Source of the DNA: RGIG250 sp964540025
GTDB lineage: Bacteria > Bacillota > Negativicutes > Selenomonadales > Selenomonadaceae
Length of the DNA: 30,759 nucleotides
Direction of reading: 5' to 3'
Assembly (NCBI GenBank): GCA_964540025.1
Contig: CAZIKQ010000019.1
Span: forward strand, 1-30,759
Shown here: one piece after another, positions 7,291 to 15,618 of the stretch
Layout of the letters: every line of letters starts with the position of its first letter
Numbering within the stretch: position 1 is the first letter of the stretch
Notes under the pieces: model-generated
What the model saw: only the letters and a program-made list of their open reading frames with translations
Databases searched by the model: none
Told to the model about the DNA's origin: nothing
Made by a program: the position numbers and the translations under genes

Positions 7291-8468
7291 TGGTTGGCAA
7301 GCCTGTAAATGGCCATGGCCTCTTCCTTTCCGATGGGATGGAAGACGGCCACTTTTTTTGCGCCCTGGTCGGAGAGGCTGTCCGCCAGCTTTTCAATCTC
7401 GGTCTCGTCCTTTACGCCGATGCCCAGCTCCGTGAAGGAAAGGGGAAGGCCAAGGCCATGCCAGAATTCCTCCGTCTCCCGGATTCCCGCCCTGGCCCGC
7501 TCGATGGGGGTGCCTACCGTGACGCCCCAGACATTTTCCGCGTATTGGGCGAAGCGCTCCGGCTTGTCCATCATCACGTACCGGGCCCAGGCCGGCCACA
7601 TGGTGGTGAGGGTTTCCCCGTGGATGGCGTCGTAGAAGCCGGACAGCTCATGCCCCAGCTTGTGAACGCCGAAGTCCATTGTCCGGCCCAGGGAGGTGAA
7701 GCCGTTGTGGCTGACGGAACCGCACCACATGATTTCGCTCATGGCCTGATAGTCCCGGTGATTTGTCATGGCGACTTTGGCAAAGCGGATGACGTTCTTC
7801 AGGAGGGCCTCCGCCACCCGGTCGGTAAACTCGTTGCCTTCCTCCTGGGTGATGTAGCGGTCGAGGGTGTGCATCATGATGTCGGCAATGCCGGCGGCCA
7901 GCTGGCGGCGGGGGATGGTGTAGGTCAGCTCCGGGTTCATGATGGCGAAGGCGGGGCGGTTGAAGTCCGTATTGATGCCGCATTTCTTGCCGGTTTCCTC
8001 GTTGGTGAGGACGGCGCTGTTGCTGGTTTCGCTGCCGGCGGCGCTGATGGTGAGGATTACGCCCACCGGCAGGGAGCGGGTGACGGATTTTTTCCCGGAC
8101 CAGTACTGCCAGATGTCGGTGGAAAGGTCCGAAGCGCCGTGGGCGATGGCCTTGGCGGTGTCGATGACGGAGCCGCCGCCGATGGCCAGCATCAGGTCGG
8201 CCCCGAATTTGGCGGCGGCCTTTACCCCCTCCCGGGCATGGGCCAGCCGGGGATTGGGCTGAACGCCGCCGAACTCGGCAAAGGGAATGCCCGCCTCTTT
8301 CAGGGTGTCCTCCACCCGGTCCAGCAGCCCGCTCTTTTTCACGGAGCCGCCGCCGTAGACGATGAGAACCCGGCTGCCTCCGTGCTTTTTCACCAGCTCG
8401 GCCGTTCTGGTCTCCGTTTCCCGGCCAAAGACTATTTCGGTAGGGGTGTAAAAAGTAAAGCCGTTCAT
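7287..8468 (-). CDS. Iron-containing alcohol dehydrogenase (butanol dehydrogenase-like)
   Basis: The 393-residue protein belongs to the group III iron-type alcohol dehydrogenases, closest in feel to BdhA/YqhD-like enzymes: it starts with FTFYTPTEIVFG and is the usual length. The NAD(P)-binding GGGSVIDTAKAIA lies at about 97-109. The metal ligands are visible as an Asp in AAGIADIMMH, a His in the same block, and His residues in GVHKLGHELSG and AIHGETL. It would reduce aldehydes to alcohols with NAD(P)H in the cytoplasm. The start ATG at 8468 follows AGGAGG. The gene is flanked by an unrelated converging gene and a repeat block, so it is probably transcribed alone. The physiological substrate is not determinable. 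Confidence 0.92.
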   Translation of the reverse strand: MNGFTFYTPTEIVFGRETETRTAELVKKHGGSRVLIVYGGGSVKKSGLLDRVEDTLKEAGIPFAEFGGVQPNPRLAHAREGVKAAAKFGADLMLAIGGGSVIDTAKAIAHGASDLSTDIWQYWSGKKSVTRSLPVGVILTISAAGSETSNSAVLTNEETGKKCGINTDFNRPAFAIMNPELTYTIPRRQLAAGIADIMMHTLDRYITQEEGNEFTDRVAEALLKNVIRFAKVAMTNHRDYQAMSEIMWCGSVSHNGFTSLGRTMDFGVHKLGHELSGFYDAIHGETLTTMWPAWARYVMMDKPERFAQYAENVWGVTVGTPIERARAGIRETEEFWHGLGLPLSFTELGIGVKDETEIEKLADSLSDQGAKKVAVFHPIGKEEAMAIYRLANH

Positions 8469-8488
8469 ATTGTCCTCCTGATATTTTT

Positions 8489-8518
8489 ATTAAATCTTAC
8501 TGATTCTTTCCCTGTCAC
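8489..8518 (-). promoter_or_regulatory. Possible promoter for the alcohol dehydrogenase gene
   Basis: On the minus strand, GTGACA (8518-8513) and TTTAAT (8494-8489) are separated by 18 bases, about 20 bases before the ATG. Both hexamers deviate from consensus, so this is tentative. Confidence 0.4.
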
Positions 8519-8559
8519 AGGAAGCAGAGAGTATTCGTCCTCTTGATTCCACTGTACAC

Positions 8560-8866
8560 CAAGCCTCCCCTGTAGGGGAGGTGCCCGAAGGGCGACTCCA
8601 TAAGCTCTGCCGTCGTCTTACGACTCGGCAATCGCTAAGGTCGTCTGCATGACACTCACTAAATTCGTCCATCATTCCACTCGGACGCATTAAGTGAGTT
8701 AGTCAAGCCGGAGGGGTGATAGACAAAGCGAGCGGCTTGTCCTGTCACCCCTCAGGCGGCTTCGCCGCCAGCTCCCCTACAGGGGAGCCTGTTAGACCAA
8801 TTAGCGGGCAATCATCAGGCACCTTCGGTGCCAGCTCCCTTACAGGGGAGCCTGTTAGACGGATTT
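8560..8866. repeat. Composite repeat block between adh and hemL
   Basis: No gene is supported. At 8566-8682 lies an inverted relative of the left-edge repeat (1-212), including the CATGACACTCACTAAATTCGTCC segment split by a few changes. It is joined to a CCTCCCC/GGGGAGG palindrome. About 8710-8795 is a pair of facing units that share GAGGGGTGA/TCACCCCTC and contain GGCGGCTTCGCCGCC. About 8815-8866 is a shorter unit with GGCACCTTCGGTGCC. The TGTTAGACGGATT end matches the CTAATCCGTCTAACA flank of other copies. The final bases adjoin the hemL stop codon. Confidence 0.8.
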
Positions 8867-10184
8867 ATTTCCTGGAATCCGCCACGGCTTTCAGGGCGGT
8901 ATCGGCGGCGGCGACGGTTCTGGCGATATCCGCTTCGCTGTGGGCCAGGGACATGAAAATCGTTTCAAACTGGCTGGGGGCCAGGTAGATCCCCTGCTCC
9001 AGCATGGCGTGGAACCAGACCTTGAAGGCTTCCTGATCGCAGGCCGACGCGTCGTCGTAGTTCTCCACTTCCTTTTCGCTGAAGAAGAGGCCGAACATGG
9101 AACCGGCCTGATGGAGCTGGAGGGGCACGCCGTATTTTTTTGCGGACTCGCCTATCGCGGCGAGGAGCTCCTTGACTCTCAGGGTGAGGATCCGGCTGGC
9201 GTCCGGCTGGCCCGGCTCCGGTTCGGCGGTGAGGATTTTCAAGGTGGCGATGCCCGCCGCCATGGCCAGGGGGTTGCCGGAGAGGGTGCCCGCCTGATAA
9301 ACGGGCCCGGCGGGGCTGACGTAATCCATAATCTCCGCCCGGCCGCCGTAAGCCGCCACCGGCAGGCCGCCGCCGATGATTTTGCCGAGGCAGGTGAGGT
9401 CGGGAGTGATGCCGTAGGCGGCCTGAGCGCCCCCCAGGCTGGCCCGGAAGCCGCACATTACCTCGTCAAAAATAAGGAGAGCGCCGTATTGGGCGGTGAT
9501 ATTTCTCAGGAAACCCAAGTATCCCTGCTTCGGCAGGATACAGCCCATGTTTCCGGCCACCGGCTCCACGATGACGGCGGCCACTTCGTCCCCCTGCTCC
9601 TTCATGACGGCGGCGAGGGCGTCCGGATCGTTGTAGGGTACGGCGATGGTATCCCTGGCCACTCCGGCGGTGACGCCGGGGCTGTCGGGAACGCCGAAGG
9701 TGGCAAGGCCGGAACCGGCTTTCACCAGCAGGCTGTCGCTGTGGCCGTGGTAGCAGCCGATAAATTTTACGATCTTGTCCCGTTTCGTGTAGCCCCGGGC
9801 CAGACGGAGAGCGCTCATGGTGGCCTCGGTGCCGCTGTTTACCATGCGGATTCGCTTAATCGAGGGATAGACGGTCATGACCAGCCTGGCCAGCTCCGAT
9901 TCCCGCAGGGTGGGAGCGCCGTAGCTGGCGCCGAGAGCGGCGGCTTCATTTATGGCGGCGACGACTTCATCATGGGCGTGACCAACCACCATTGGGCCCC
10001 AGCTGCCTACGTAGTCGATGTATTCGTTGCCGTCGATGTCGTAAATTTTGGAGCCCTTTGCCCGGGCGATGAAGGGGGGCGTGGAGCCCATGGAACGATA
10101 GGAGCGGACGGGACTGTTTACGCCGCCGGGCATCAGGGCTTTGGCCTCGGCAAAGGCGGCGGCGGATTTTTCCAAGCTGAGCAT
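8865..10184 (-). CDS. hemL: Glutamate-1-semialdehyde 2,1-aminomutase
   Basis: This PLP enzyme converts glutamate-1-semialdehyde to 5-aminolevulinate in the C5 tetrapyrrole pathway. The ATG at 10184 is chosen because AGGAGG (10196-10191) sits at ideal spacing; an in-frame start 27 bases upstream overlaps hemB and would lie before that site. The resulting 439 residues are normal for the family. Visible features are PGGVNSPVRSY near the start, VNSGTEATMSALRLARG (PLP phosphate site, about 115-131), YHGHSDSLL, IFDEVMCGFR and the Schiff-base lysine in LGKIIGGGLP (Lys268). It follows hemB in the same direction with essentially no gap, so the two are co-transcribed. No other heme-pathway genes lie in the window. 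Confidence 0.96.
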   Translation of the reverse strand: MLSLEKSAAAFAEAKALMPGGVNSPVRSYRSMGSTPPFIARAKGSKIYDIDGNEYIDYVGSWGPMVVGHAHDEVVAAINEAAALGASYGAPTLRESELARLVMTVYPSIKRIRMVNSGTEATMSALRLARGYTKRDKIVKFIGCYHGHSDSLLVKAGSGLATFGVPDSPGVTAGVARDTIAVPYNDPDALAAVMKEQGDEVAAVIVEPVAGNMGCILPKQGYLGFLRNITAQYGALLIFDEVMCGFRASLGGAQAAYGITPDLTCLGKIIGGGLPVAAYGGRAEIMDYVSPAGPVYQAGTLSGNPLAMAAGIATLKILTAEPEPGQPDASRILTLRVKELLAAIGESAKKYGVPLQLHQAGSMFGLFFSEKEVENYDDASACDQEAFKVWFHAMLEQGIYLAPSQFETIFMSLAHSEADIARTVAAADTALKAVADSRK

Positions 10185-10195
10185 ATTCTGCCTCC

Positions 10196-11176
10196 TCATT
10201 CTGCCAGCCACCGGGCGGCGTCCAACGCGTGATAGGTGATGATGATGTCGCTGCCCGCCCGCTTCATGGAGGTGAGGGACTCCAGCACGATGCGCTTTTC
10301 GTCGATCCAGCCGTTGGCGGCGGCGGCTTTGACCATGGAGTATTCGCCGCTGACGTTGTAGCAGGCGATGGGGCAGTCGGTGATTTCCTTTACCCTGGTC
10401 ACCACGTCAAGGTAGGCCATGGCCGGTTTTACCATGATTATGTCGGCGCCCTCCGCCACGTCCAGCCTGGTTTCCTTCAGGGCCTCCCGAATATTGGCCG
10501 GGTCCATCTGATACTGGCGGCGGTCCCCGAACTGGGGGGCGCTGTCGGCGGCGTCCCGGAATGGGCCGTAGAAGCCGGAGGCGTATTTCACGGCGTAGCT
10601 CATGATGGAAATATTCTGGTGTCCGGCCTCGTCAAGGGCGTCCCGGATGGCGGCCACCCGGCCGTCCATCATGTCGGAGGGGGCGACGATGTCGGCCCCG
10701 GCGTCGGCCTGGCTGACGGCCACCTTGGCCAAAAGGGGCAGGGTCTTGTCGTTGTCCACGTACTTCCCCGCAAGGCAGCCGCAGTGGCCGTGGCTGGTGT
10801 ACTGGCAGAGGCAGACGTCGCCTACGATGACCAGCTCCGGCACGGCTTTTTTGATGGCGGCAATGGCCCGCTGGACGGGACTGGCCATGTCCCAGGCGGA
10901 GCTGCCGATTTCATCCTTGTATTCCGGCAGGCCGAAGATTTCTACGGAGGGAATGCCCAGGGCGGCGGCGGCCTTGGCCACCTCCACCGCCCGGTCCACG
11001 GACAGATGGTAGACGCCGGGCATGGAGGGGATCTCCTGGTGGACGTTCTCTCCGGCAACGACGAAGAGGGGATAGACGAAATCCGTCACGGCGAGGCTGG
11101 TTTCGCGGACCATACTGCGGAGCGCGGGACTGATCCTCAGGCGGCGGGGACGAATCTTTAGCATTTCGGTGTTCAT
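10196..11176 (-). CDS. hemB: Delta-aminolevulinic acid dehydratase (porphobilinogen synthase)
   Basis: HemB condenses two 5-aminolevulinate molecules to porphobilinogen, the step after HemL in tetrapyrrole synthesis. The 326-residue protein has the expected length. Schiff-base lysines are visible at about Lys197 (MSYAVKYASGFYGPFRDA) and Lys250 (IIMVKPAMAYLD). The cysteine cluster DVCLCQYTSHGHCG (Cys122, Cys124, Cys132) indicates a zinc-dependent rather than purely magnesium-dependent enzyme. The ATG at 11176 follows GGAGG. The TGA stop overlaps the region just before hemL, so translation is probably coupled. The product would supply heme, siroheme or the cobalamin needed by the MetH in this window; that link is inference. 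Confidence 0.96.
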   Translation of the reverse strand: MNTEMLKIRPRRLRISPALRSMVRETSLAVTDFVYPLFVVAGENVHQEIPSMPGVYHLSVDRAVEVAKAAAALGIPSVEIFGLPEYKDEIGSSAWDMASPVQRAIAAIKKAVPELVIVGDVCLCQYTSHGHCGCLAGKYVDNDKTLPLLAKVAVSQADAGADIVAPSDMMDGRVAAIRDALDEAGHQNISIMSYAVKYASGFYGPFRDAADSAPQFGDRRQYQMDPANIREALKETRLDVAEGADIIMVKPAMAYLDVVTRVKEITDCPIACYNVSGEYSMVKAAAANGWIDEKRIVLESLTSMKRAGSDIIITYHALDAARWLAE

Positions 11177-11216
11177 TTTTTATTCCTCCGGGTTTCATGA
11201 AAAAATTTTCTATAAT

Positions 11217-11245
11217 ATTATATATCAAATTCATGAATCAGGGAA
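11217..11245 (-). promoter_or_regulatory. Possible promoter for hemBL
   Basis: On the minus strand a perfect TATAAT (11222-11217) lies in an AT-rich tract 17 bases after TTCCCT (11245-11240). The -10 is good and the -35 poor. The predicted start is about 35-40 bases before the hemB ATG. Confidence 0.4.
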
Positions 11246-11308
11246 TACAGTAATGTTCGCCGGGGCGGAGTTTTTTGCGGCTCATTGGCAATCTGCCGGC
11301 GGCTATCG

Positions 11309-11338
11309 TTGACGAATAATAGCGGAAGGGTGTAAAAT
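11309..11338 (+). promoter_or_regulatory. Promoter of the deoB operon
   Basis: TTGACG (11309-11314) and TAAAAT (11333-11338) are 18 bases apart. Transcription would start near 11345, leaving a leader of about 150 bases before the deoB ATG at 11499. Confidence 0.65.
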
Positions 11339-11344
11339 AAATTT

Positions 11345-11450
11345 GGGAAGATGCTGCGGTGGAAGGGCAGCGTCACGTTGGAATTTACCCGGGCAGTGTG
11401 AACGGGTTGCGACCCGGGATAATTGCTTGGTTATCCCGGGTATTTGTTTT
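11345..11450 (+). promoter_or_regulatory. Structured leader with terminator-like hairpin upstream of deoB
   Basis: Three hairpins can be drawn: ATGCTGC/GCAGCGT (11351-11373), ACCCG/CGGGT (11387-11407), and a perfect 11-base stem ACCCGGGATAA/TTATCCCGGGT (11412-11441) followed by ATTTGTTTT. The last looks like an intrinsic terminator about 50 bases before the start codon. CCCGGG at 11388-11393 can instead pair with CCCGGG at 11413-11418, which would disrupt the terminator. This is the layout of an attenuator or riboswitch. I could not match it to the purine, cobalamin, SAM, THF, ZTP, fluoride or T-box patterns I know. The ligand, if any, is unknown. Confidence 0.5.
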
Positions 11451-11498
11451 GACGGAAGAAAGCGTAAATGCTCAAATATACATTGAGAGGTGAAAGCG

Positions 11499-12695
11499 AT
11501 GGACGTAAAGCGGGTGTTTCTCATCGTGCTGGACAGCTTTGGCTGCGGAGCGCTGCCGGACGCGGGAGATTTTGGCGACGGGGACGTGAATACCCTCCGT
11601 TCCGTCAGCTCGGTACCCGGTTTCGCTGTGCCCCGGCTGGAAGGGCTGGGATTGTATAACATTGAAGGGAACGGACTGCCGGGAGCCAGACCGGCTCCCG
11701 CCCCGGCGGGAGCTTATGGACGGATGGCGGAGATGTCTCTGGGCAAGGATACCGTCACCGGCCACTGGGAGATTGCCGGAGTCATCAGCCAACAGGCGAT
11801 GCCCACCTTCCCGGAGGGCTTTCCCCGGCCGCTGACGGCGAAGCTGGAGGAAGCCTTCGGCGTCGGCCTGCTCTGCAACAAGCCCTATTCCGGGACGGAG
11901 GTCATCCATGATTACGGGCCGGAGCATCTGAGGACGGGAAAGCCGATAGTGTACACCTCGGCGGACAGCGTCCTGCAGATAGCCTGCCATGAGGCGGTGT
12001 ACAGCCGTCAGGAGCTGTACGCTCTCTGTGAGAAGGCCCGGGAAATCTGCGCCGGGGGAACGCCCTGGGGGGTGGGCAGGGTGATTGCCCGGCCCTTTAC
12101 CGGCGACTTCCCCGATTACGAACGGACCAGCGGCCGCCACGATTACGCGCTGGAGCCTTCCGGCCCTACCGTCCTTGACGCCGTTGCCGCTGCCGGGCAG
12201 AGGGTAATATCCGTGGGAAAGATCCGGGATATTTTCGCCGGTAGGTCCATTACGGACCATCAGCCCATGGACGGAAATGAAGACGGGATGGACCGGGCCA
12301 TCGACCTGTTGAAGGATAAATCCTGGCAGGGGCTCTGCTTTGTGAATCTGGTGGATTTTGACATGAAGTACGGTCATCGCCGGGACCCGGAGGGATACGC
12401 CAGGGCCCTGGAGATTTTTGACGGGCAGCTGGCGGAGTTCCTCCGGGGCATGGATAATACCGAGGTGCTGGTCATCACGGCTGACCACGGCTGTGATCCT
12501 AAAGGAGCAGGCAGCGACCATACCAGGGAATACGTGCCGGTGCTGGCTTATGGGGCCGCCGTAAAGCCAGGGGTAAACGTGGGGACCCGGCGGAGCTTTG
12601 CCGACCTGGGGGCCACCGTGGCCCAAATGCTGAAGCTGGCGGGCAGTTACCGGGGCAAGGGCGATTCTTTCTGGGCGGATATTTCTTTGGGATAA
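11499..12695 (+). CDS. deoB: Phosphopentomutase
   Basis: DeoB interconverts (deoxy)ribose-1-phosphate and (deoxy)ribose-5-phosphate, linking nucleoside phosphorolysis to central metabolism. The ATG at 11499 is preceded by GAGAGGTG at about 7 bases; a GTG nine bases upstream overlaps that ribosome site. The 398-residue protein shows the alkaline-phosphatase-superfamily pattern: VLDSFGCGALPDA (metal-binding Asp12), DTVTGHWEIAG (phosphate-carrying Thr), VDFDMKYGHRRD and ITADHGCDP (metal ligands). It is the first gene of a run in which the next gene starts 30 bases downstream. Upstream lies a promoter and a structured leader. No deoD, deoC or pyrimidine phosphorylase gene is in the window, so its partner pathway must be completed elsewhere. 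Confidence 0.96.
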   Translation: MDVKRVFLIVLDSFGCGALPDAGDFGDGDVNTLRSVSSVPGFAVPRLEGLGLYNIEGNGLPGARPAPAPAGAYGRMAEMSLGKDTVTGHWEIAGVISQQAMPTFPEGFPRPLTAKLEEAFGVGLLCNKPYSGTEVIHDYGPEHLRTGKPIVYTSADSVLQIACHEAVYSRQELYALCEKAREICAGGTPWGVGRVIARPFTGDFPDYERTSGRHDYALEPSGPTVLDAVAAAGQRVISVGKIRDIFAGRSITDHQPMDGNEDGMDRAIDLLKDKSWQGLCFVNLVDFDMKYGHRRDPEGYARALEIFDGQLAEFLRGMDNTEVLVITADHGCDPKGAGSDHTREYVPVLAYGAAVKPGVNVGTRRSFADLGATVAQMLKLAGSYRGKGDSFWADISLG

Positions 12696-12725
12696 AGACT
12701 TTTCGGTAGGAGAAGGAAATAAACG

Positions 12726-13382
12726 ATGTACGAGGATTTGAAACGGGAGGTCATCGAGGCGGCCCGGAAAGCGGAGGAGGCCGGTCTCTGCCGCCCTCGC
12801 TCCGGCAATTTCAGCCGGATCGACGACGAGCGGAAACGTATAATCATCACTCCCTCCGGCCTTGACCGAATGACCATGACGGAGGATGACATAATAATCA
12901 TCGACCGGAACCTGAAAATTCTGGAAAATAAAAACAACCGCAGGCCCTCCAGCGAATCCCTGATGCATGCGGCGGCCTATGAGGCGAGGCCCGACGTCAA
13001 CGCAGTGGCCCACACCCATTCCCCCTATGCCCTCACCTTTGCCATCCTTGAAAGGCCGGTGCCGCCGGTGCTGGCGGAGAGCGGCCATCTGGGCTGCGGC
13101 GGCAATCTTGGTTACATACCGGTGGCAGCTTACGGGCGGCAGGGTTCCCCGGCGCTGGCGGACTCGGTGAAGGTTCCCCTGTCCAAGGGGGACGCCCTGC
13201 TGCTGGCCCGCCACGGGGTGATGACCGTCAGCGGCCGGGGAGTCCAGGATGCCCTCATCAAGGCCATGTACGTGGAAGATATTTGCGGCGCTTACTATCG
13301 GGCGCTGACAGTTACGGGAGGGGCGGAGCCGGAGATCATTCCCGCCGCTGACCTGGAGCTGAGCAGTCCGGATTTCAAATGA
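12726..13382 (+). CDS. Class II aldolase/adducin family protein (fuculose-phosphate aldolase-like)
   Basis: The 218-residue protein has the zinc-dependent class II aldolase fold of the FucA/AraD family. Visible features are SGNFSRID near the N-terminus, the catalytic Glu77 in RRPSSES, zinc ligands His96 and His98 in VAHTHSPYA, and His163 in LARHGV. Members cleave sugar-1-phosphates to dihydroxyacetone phosphate plus an aldehyde, or epimerise ribulose-5-phosphate. Substrates cannot be told apart by sequence reading. The gene lies between deoB and a phosphohexomutase with gaps of 30 and 17 bases. This position suggests a sugar-phosphate breakdown step linked to nucleosides or 5-deoxypentoses; that is inference. 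It starts at an ATG preceded by GGAGAAGGA. Confidence 0.92.
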   Translation: MYEDLKREVIEAARKAEEAGLCRPRSGNFSRIDDERKRIIITPSGLDRMTMTEDDIIIIDRNLKILENKNNRRPSSESLMHAAAYEARPDVNAVAHTHSPYALTFAILERPVPPVLAESGHLGCGGNLGYIPVAAYGRQGSPALADSVKVPLSKGDALLLARHGVMTVSGRGVQDALIKAMYVEDICGAYYRALTVTGGAEPEIIPAADLELSSPDFK

Positions 13383-13399
13383 GAAGCAGAGGATAAATC

Positions 13400-14929
13400 A
13401 TGAGCTTAAGTATGGAACATTTTCTGGCCCTGCAAAACGGCAGCGACATCCGCGGGGTGGCAATGAAGGGACGGCCCGGGGAAGCGGTGAACCTTACCGG
13501 CGAGGCGGCGAACCGGATCGCGGCGGCTTATACCGTCTGGCTTTCCGAAAGGACCGGCAAGCCGGCGGGTGAGTTGAAGATCGCCGTGGGCATCGACTCC
13601 CGTCTCACCGGCCCTGCCCTTAAAGGAGAAATCCTCAAAGCGATTACCGGCCTGGGGGCCAAAGGCTATGACTGCGGGCTGGCCTCTACTCCGGCCATGT
13701 TTATGTCAATCGTCTTCGGGGAGGAGGCCCAGCCCTCCTTCCCGGCCATGGACGGCTCCATAATGATTACCGCCAGCCATCTGCCCTTCAACCGCAATGG
13801 AATGAAGTTCTTTACCGCCGCCGGGGGTCTGGAAAAGAGCGAAATCAAGGAGCTGCTCGTGAAAGCGGCGGCCATGGAGAAAAAGAAGGGAAGTCTGCGG
13901 AAGGCGGTGAGCTATCCCGTTATCCAGCGGTACTGCAACCACCTGCGGAAGGTTATCTGCCAGGCGTTGGAGGCCGGAACGGACAGCAAACCCCTGTCGG
14001 GCCTGCACATCGTCCTTGACGCAGGCAACGGGGCGGGGGGCTTCTTTGCCGGGGGCGTGCTGGAGCCCCTGGGGGCGGATGTGTCCGGGAGCCTGTACCT
14101 GGCGCCGGACGGTATGTTCCCCTACCATGAGCCGAACCCGGAAAACCCCGAAGCCATGGAATCCCTCCGGCAGGGGGTGCTGTCCGCCGGAGCCGATTTG
14201 GGCTTGATCTTTGATACGGACGTGGACCGGATGAGCGCCGTGCTGGATGACGGCACGGAGATAAACCGCAACGCCCTCATTGCCATGATGGCTGCCGTCC
14301 TGGCCCCGGATTACCCCGGCAGCACTATCGTTACCGATTCCGTTACCAGCGACGAGCTGGCGGAATTTCTCACGAAGGAGCTGGGACTCGTTCACCACCG
14401 GTTCCAGCGGGGCTACAAAAACGTCATCAACGAATGCCGCCGCCTGAACGGCGAGGGCATTGTAAGCCCCCTGGCCATTGAGACAAGCGGCCACGGAGCC
14501 CTGCGGGAAAACTACTACCTTGATGACGGAGCCTATTTGGCGGTAAAGCTGATCATTGCGGGAGCGAAAGCCAGCCGGGCGGGACGCCGCCTGAAGGATC
14601 TGATCGCCGGGCTGGGCTATCCGGCGGAAGCGGTGGAATACCGCCTGAAGATCAGCGGAGCGGACAACGCGGCGGATTATGGGAATGAGGTGCTGGAAGC
14701 CTTTGTCGGCCGGGCAAGGGAAGCCGGGATAAAGATCGCCGCTCCTTCCTACGAAGGGGTGCGGCTGGTTTTCCCAGACGGCTGGGCGCTGCTCCGCCGT
14801 TCCCTTCACGATCCCCTGCTGCCCCTCAACGTGGAGGGACGCCGCCCCGGCTCCGTCCGGGCCATCGTCTGCCAACTGCGGGGCCTCCTGAGCGGCTTTG
14901 ATAATCTCGATCTGAATCCATTGCTTTGA
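13400..14929 (+). CDS. Phosphohexomutase (phosphomannomutase/phosphoglucomutase family)
   Basis: The 509-residue protein has the four-domain α-D-phosphohexomutase architecture. The phosphoserine loop is MITASHLPFNRNGMKFF (about residues 129-142; typical families read TASHNP). The metal-binding loop is LIFDTDVDRMSAV. The sugar-binding loop is represented by AIETSGHGALREN, and a C-terminal phosphate-binding domain follows. It would move phosphate between C1 and C6 of a hexose, or C1 and C5 of a pentose. It belongs to the roughly 500-residue branch with an RGVA-type N-terminus, not to GlmM. The precise sugar is unknown. Its neighbours DeoB and a class II aldolase raise the possibility of a non-hexose substrate. 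Confidence 0.9.
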   Translation: MSLSMEHFLALQNGSDIRGVAMKGRPGEAVNLTGEAANRIAAAYTVWLSERTGKPAGELKIAVGIDSRLTGPALKGEILKAITGLGAKGYDCGLASTPAMFMSIVFGEEAQPSFPAMDGSIMITASHLPFNRNGMKFFTAAGGLEKSEIKELLVKAAAMEKKKGSLRKAVSYPVIQRYCNHLRKVICQALEAGTDSKPLSGLHIVLDAGNGAGGFFAGGVLEPLGADVSGSLYLAPDGMFPYHEPNPENPEAMESLRQGVLSAGADLGLIFDTDVDRMSAVLDDGTEINRNALIAMMAAVLAPDYPGSTIVTDSVTSDELAEFLTKELGLVHHRFQRGYKNVINECRRLNGEGIVSPLAIETSGHGALRENYYLDDGAYLAVKLIIAGAKASRAGRRLKDLIAGLGYPAEAVEYRLKISGADNAADYGNEVLEAFVGRAREAGIKIAAPSYEGVRLVFPDGWALLRRSLHDPLLPLNVEGRRPGSVRAIVCQLRGLLSGFDNLDLNPLL

Positions 14930-14942
14930 GGAAAGGAAAACC

Positions 14943-15608
14943 ATGATCGTATACGCTGTTGATACCGGCGGGGAATATATTTCCCTTCCGGAAAGCCTGC
15001 GCCGCTACCCGAAAGGCAGCCGCAGTATCTACGTAAATCTTACCAACCGCTGTACCTGCGCCTGCACCTTCTGCCTGCGGGAAATGAAGGAAATGGCGGA
15101 GTCCTCCTCCCTCTGGCTGAAGGAGGGGGAACCGCCGGTGGAAGCGGTGGAGAAGGAACTGGCGGCGGTTCCCTGGGAACTGACGGGAGAAGTGGTGTTC
15201 TGCGGCTTCGGCGAGCCCACCATGCGCCTGGCCGAGCTGATAACCCTCCTGAAGTGGGTAAAGGAAAATCATCCCTCCGTCAGGACCCGGCTGAACACGA
15301 ACGGCCTGGGGGATTTGGAATACGGCCGGGACATATCGGGAGATTTTGCCGGAGGGATTCTGGATGTCTGCTCCATCAGCCTCAATGCCTCCAACAAGGA
15401 GCGGTACCTGGAGCTGACCCGCAGTAAATTCGGCCTGAAATCCTATGACGCCATGCTGAATTTTGCTCAGAATATGAAAAAATACGTTCCCGAGGTGGTG
15501 CTGACCGTGGTGGACCATGTAGAGGGGGAGGAAGAAATCCGGCTCTGCCAGAAAATCTGCGACGAACGGGGCGTTCGCCTGAGAGTGCGGCCCTACGAGG
15601 ATAAGTGA
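14943..15608 (+). CDS. TatD-associated radical SAM protein
   Basis: This 221-residue protein resembles the short radical SAM family usually found beside, or fused to, TatD nucleases. It opens with the strand SIYVNLTNRCTCACTFCLR, whose cysteines Cys37, Cys41 and Cys44 form the CX3CX2C 4Fe-4S site; an extra Cys39 lies inside the motif. FCGFGEPTMR is the SAM-contacting GGE-like motif. The barrel is compact, with no obvious auxiliary cluster domain. Its reaction is not established for the family. It starts 13 bases after the phosphohexomutase and 10 bases before the YqeB-like gene, so it is embedded in the operon. No tatD gene lies in this window, so its usual partner is missing locally. Confidence 0.85.
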   Translation: MIVYAVDTGGEYISLPESLRRYPKGSRSIYVNLTNRCTCACTFCLREMKEMAESSSLWLKEGEPPVEAVEKELAAVPWELTGEVVFCGFGEPTMRLAELITLLKWVKENHPSVRTRLNTNGLGDLEYGRDISGDFAGGILDVCSISLNASNKERYLELTRSKFGLKSYDAMLNFAQNMKKYVPEVVLTVVDHVEGEEEIRLCQKICDERGVRLRVRPYEDK

Positions 15609-15618
15609 GGGTTTCATC

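Noticed and set aside
7290..8546. Long open frame (418 codons) on the plus strand
   Set aside because: It is a shadow of the alcohol dehydrogenase gene on the other strand, with low-complexity Gly/Ala/Val composition typical of antisense frames in GC-rich DNA.
4130..8866. CRISPR array in the clustered repeats
   Set aside because: Units are palindromic, irregularly spaced, in both orientations and without uniform unique spacers, and no cas gene is present.
8940..11161. Long plus-strand open frames opposite hemL and hemB
   Set aside because: Antisense shadows. The minus strand carries intact, motif-complete HemL and HemB with ribosome sites.
11345..11450. Assignment of the deoB leader to a T-box or cobalamin riboswitch
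   Set aside because: The T-box GGTGGNACCGCG sequence and the cobalamin B12-box pattern are absent.
11472..13214. Minus-strand open frame of 580 codons
   Set aside because: It is antisense to deoB and the class II aldolase, both of which have full catalytic motifs and proper starts. No start signal or family match was seen.
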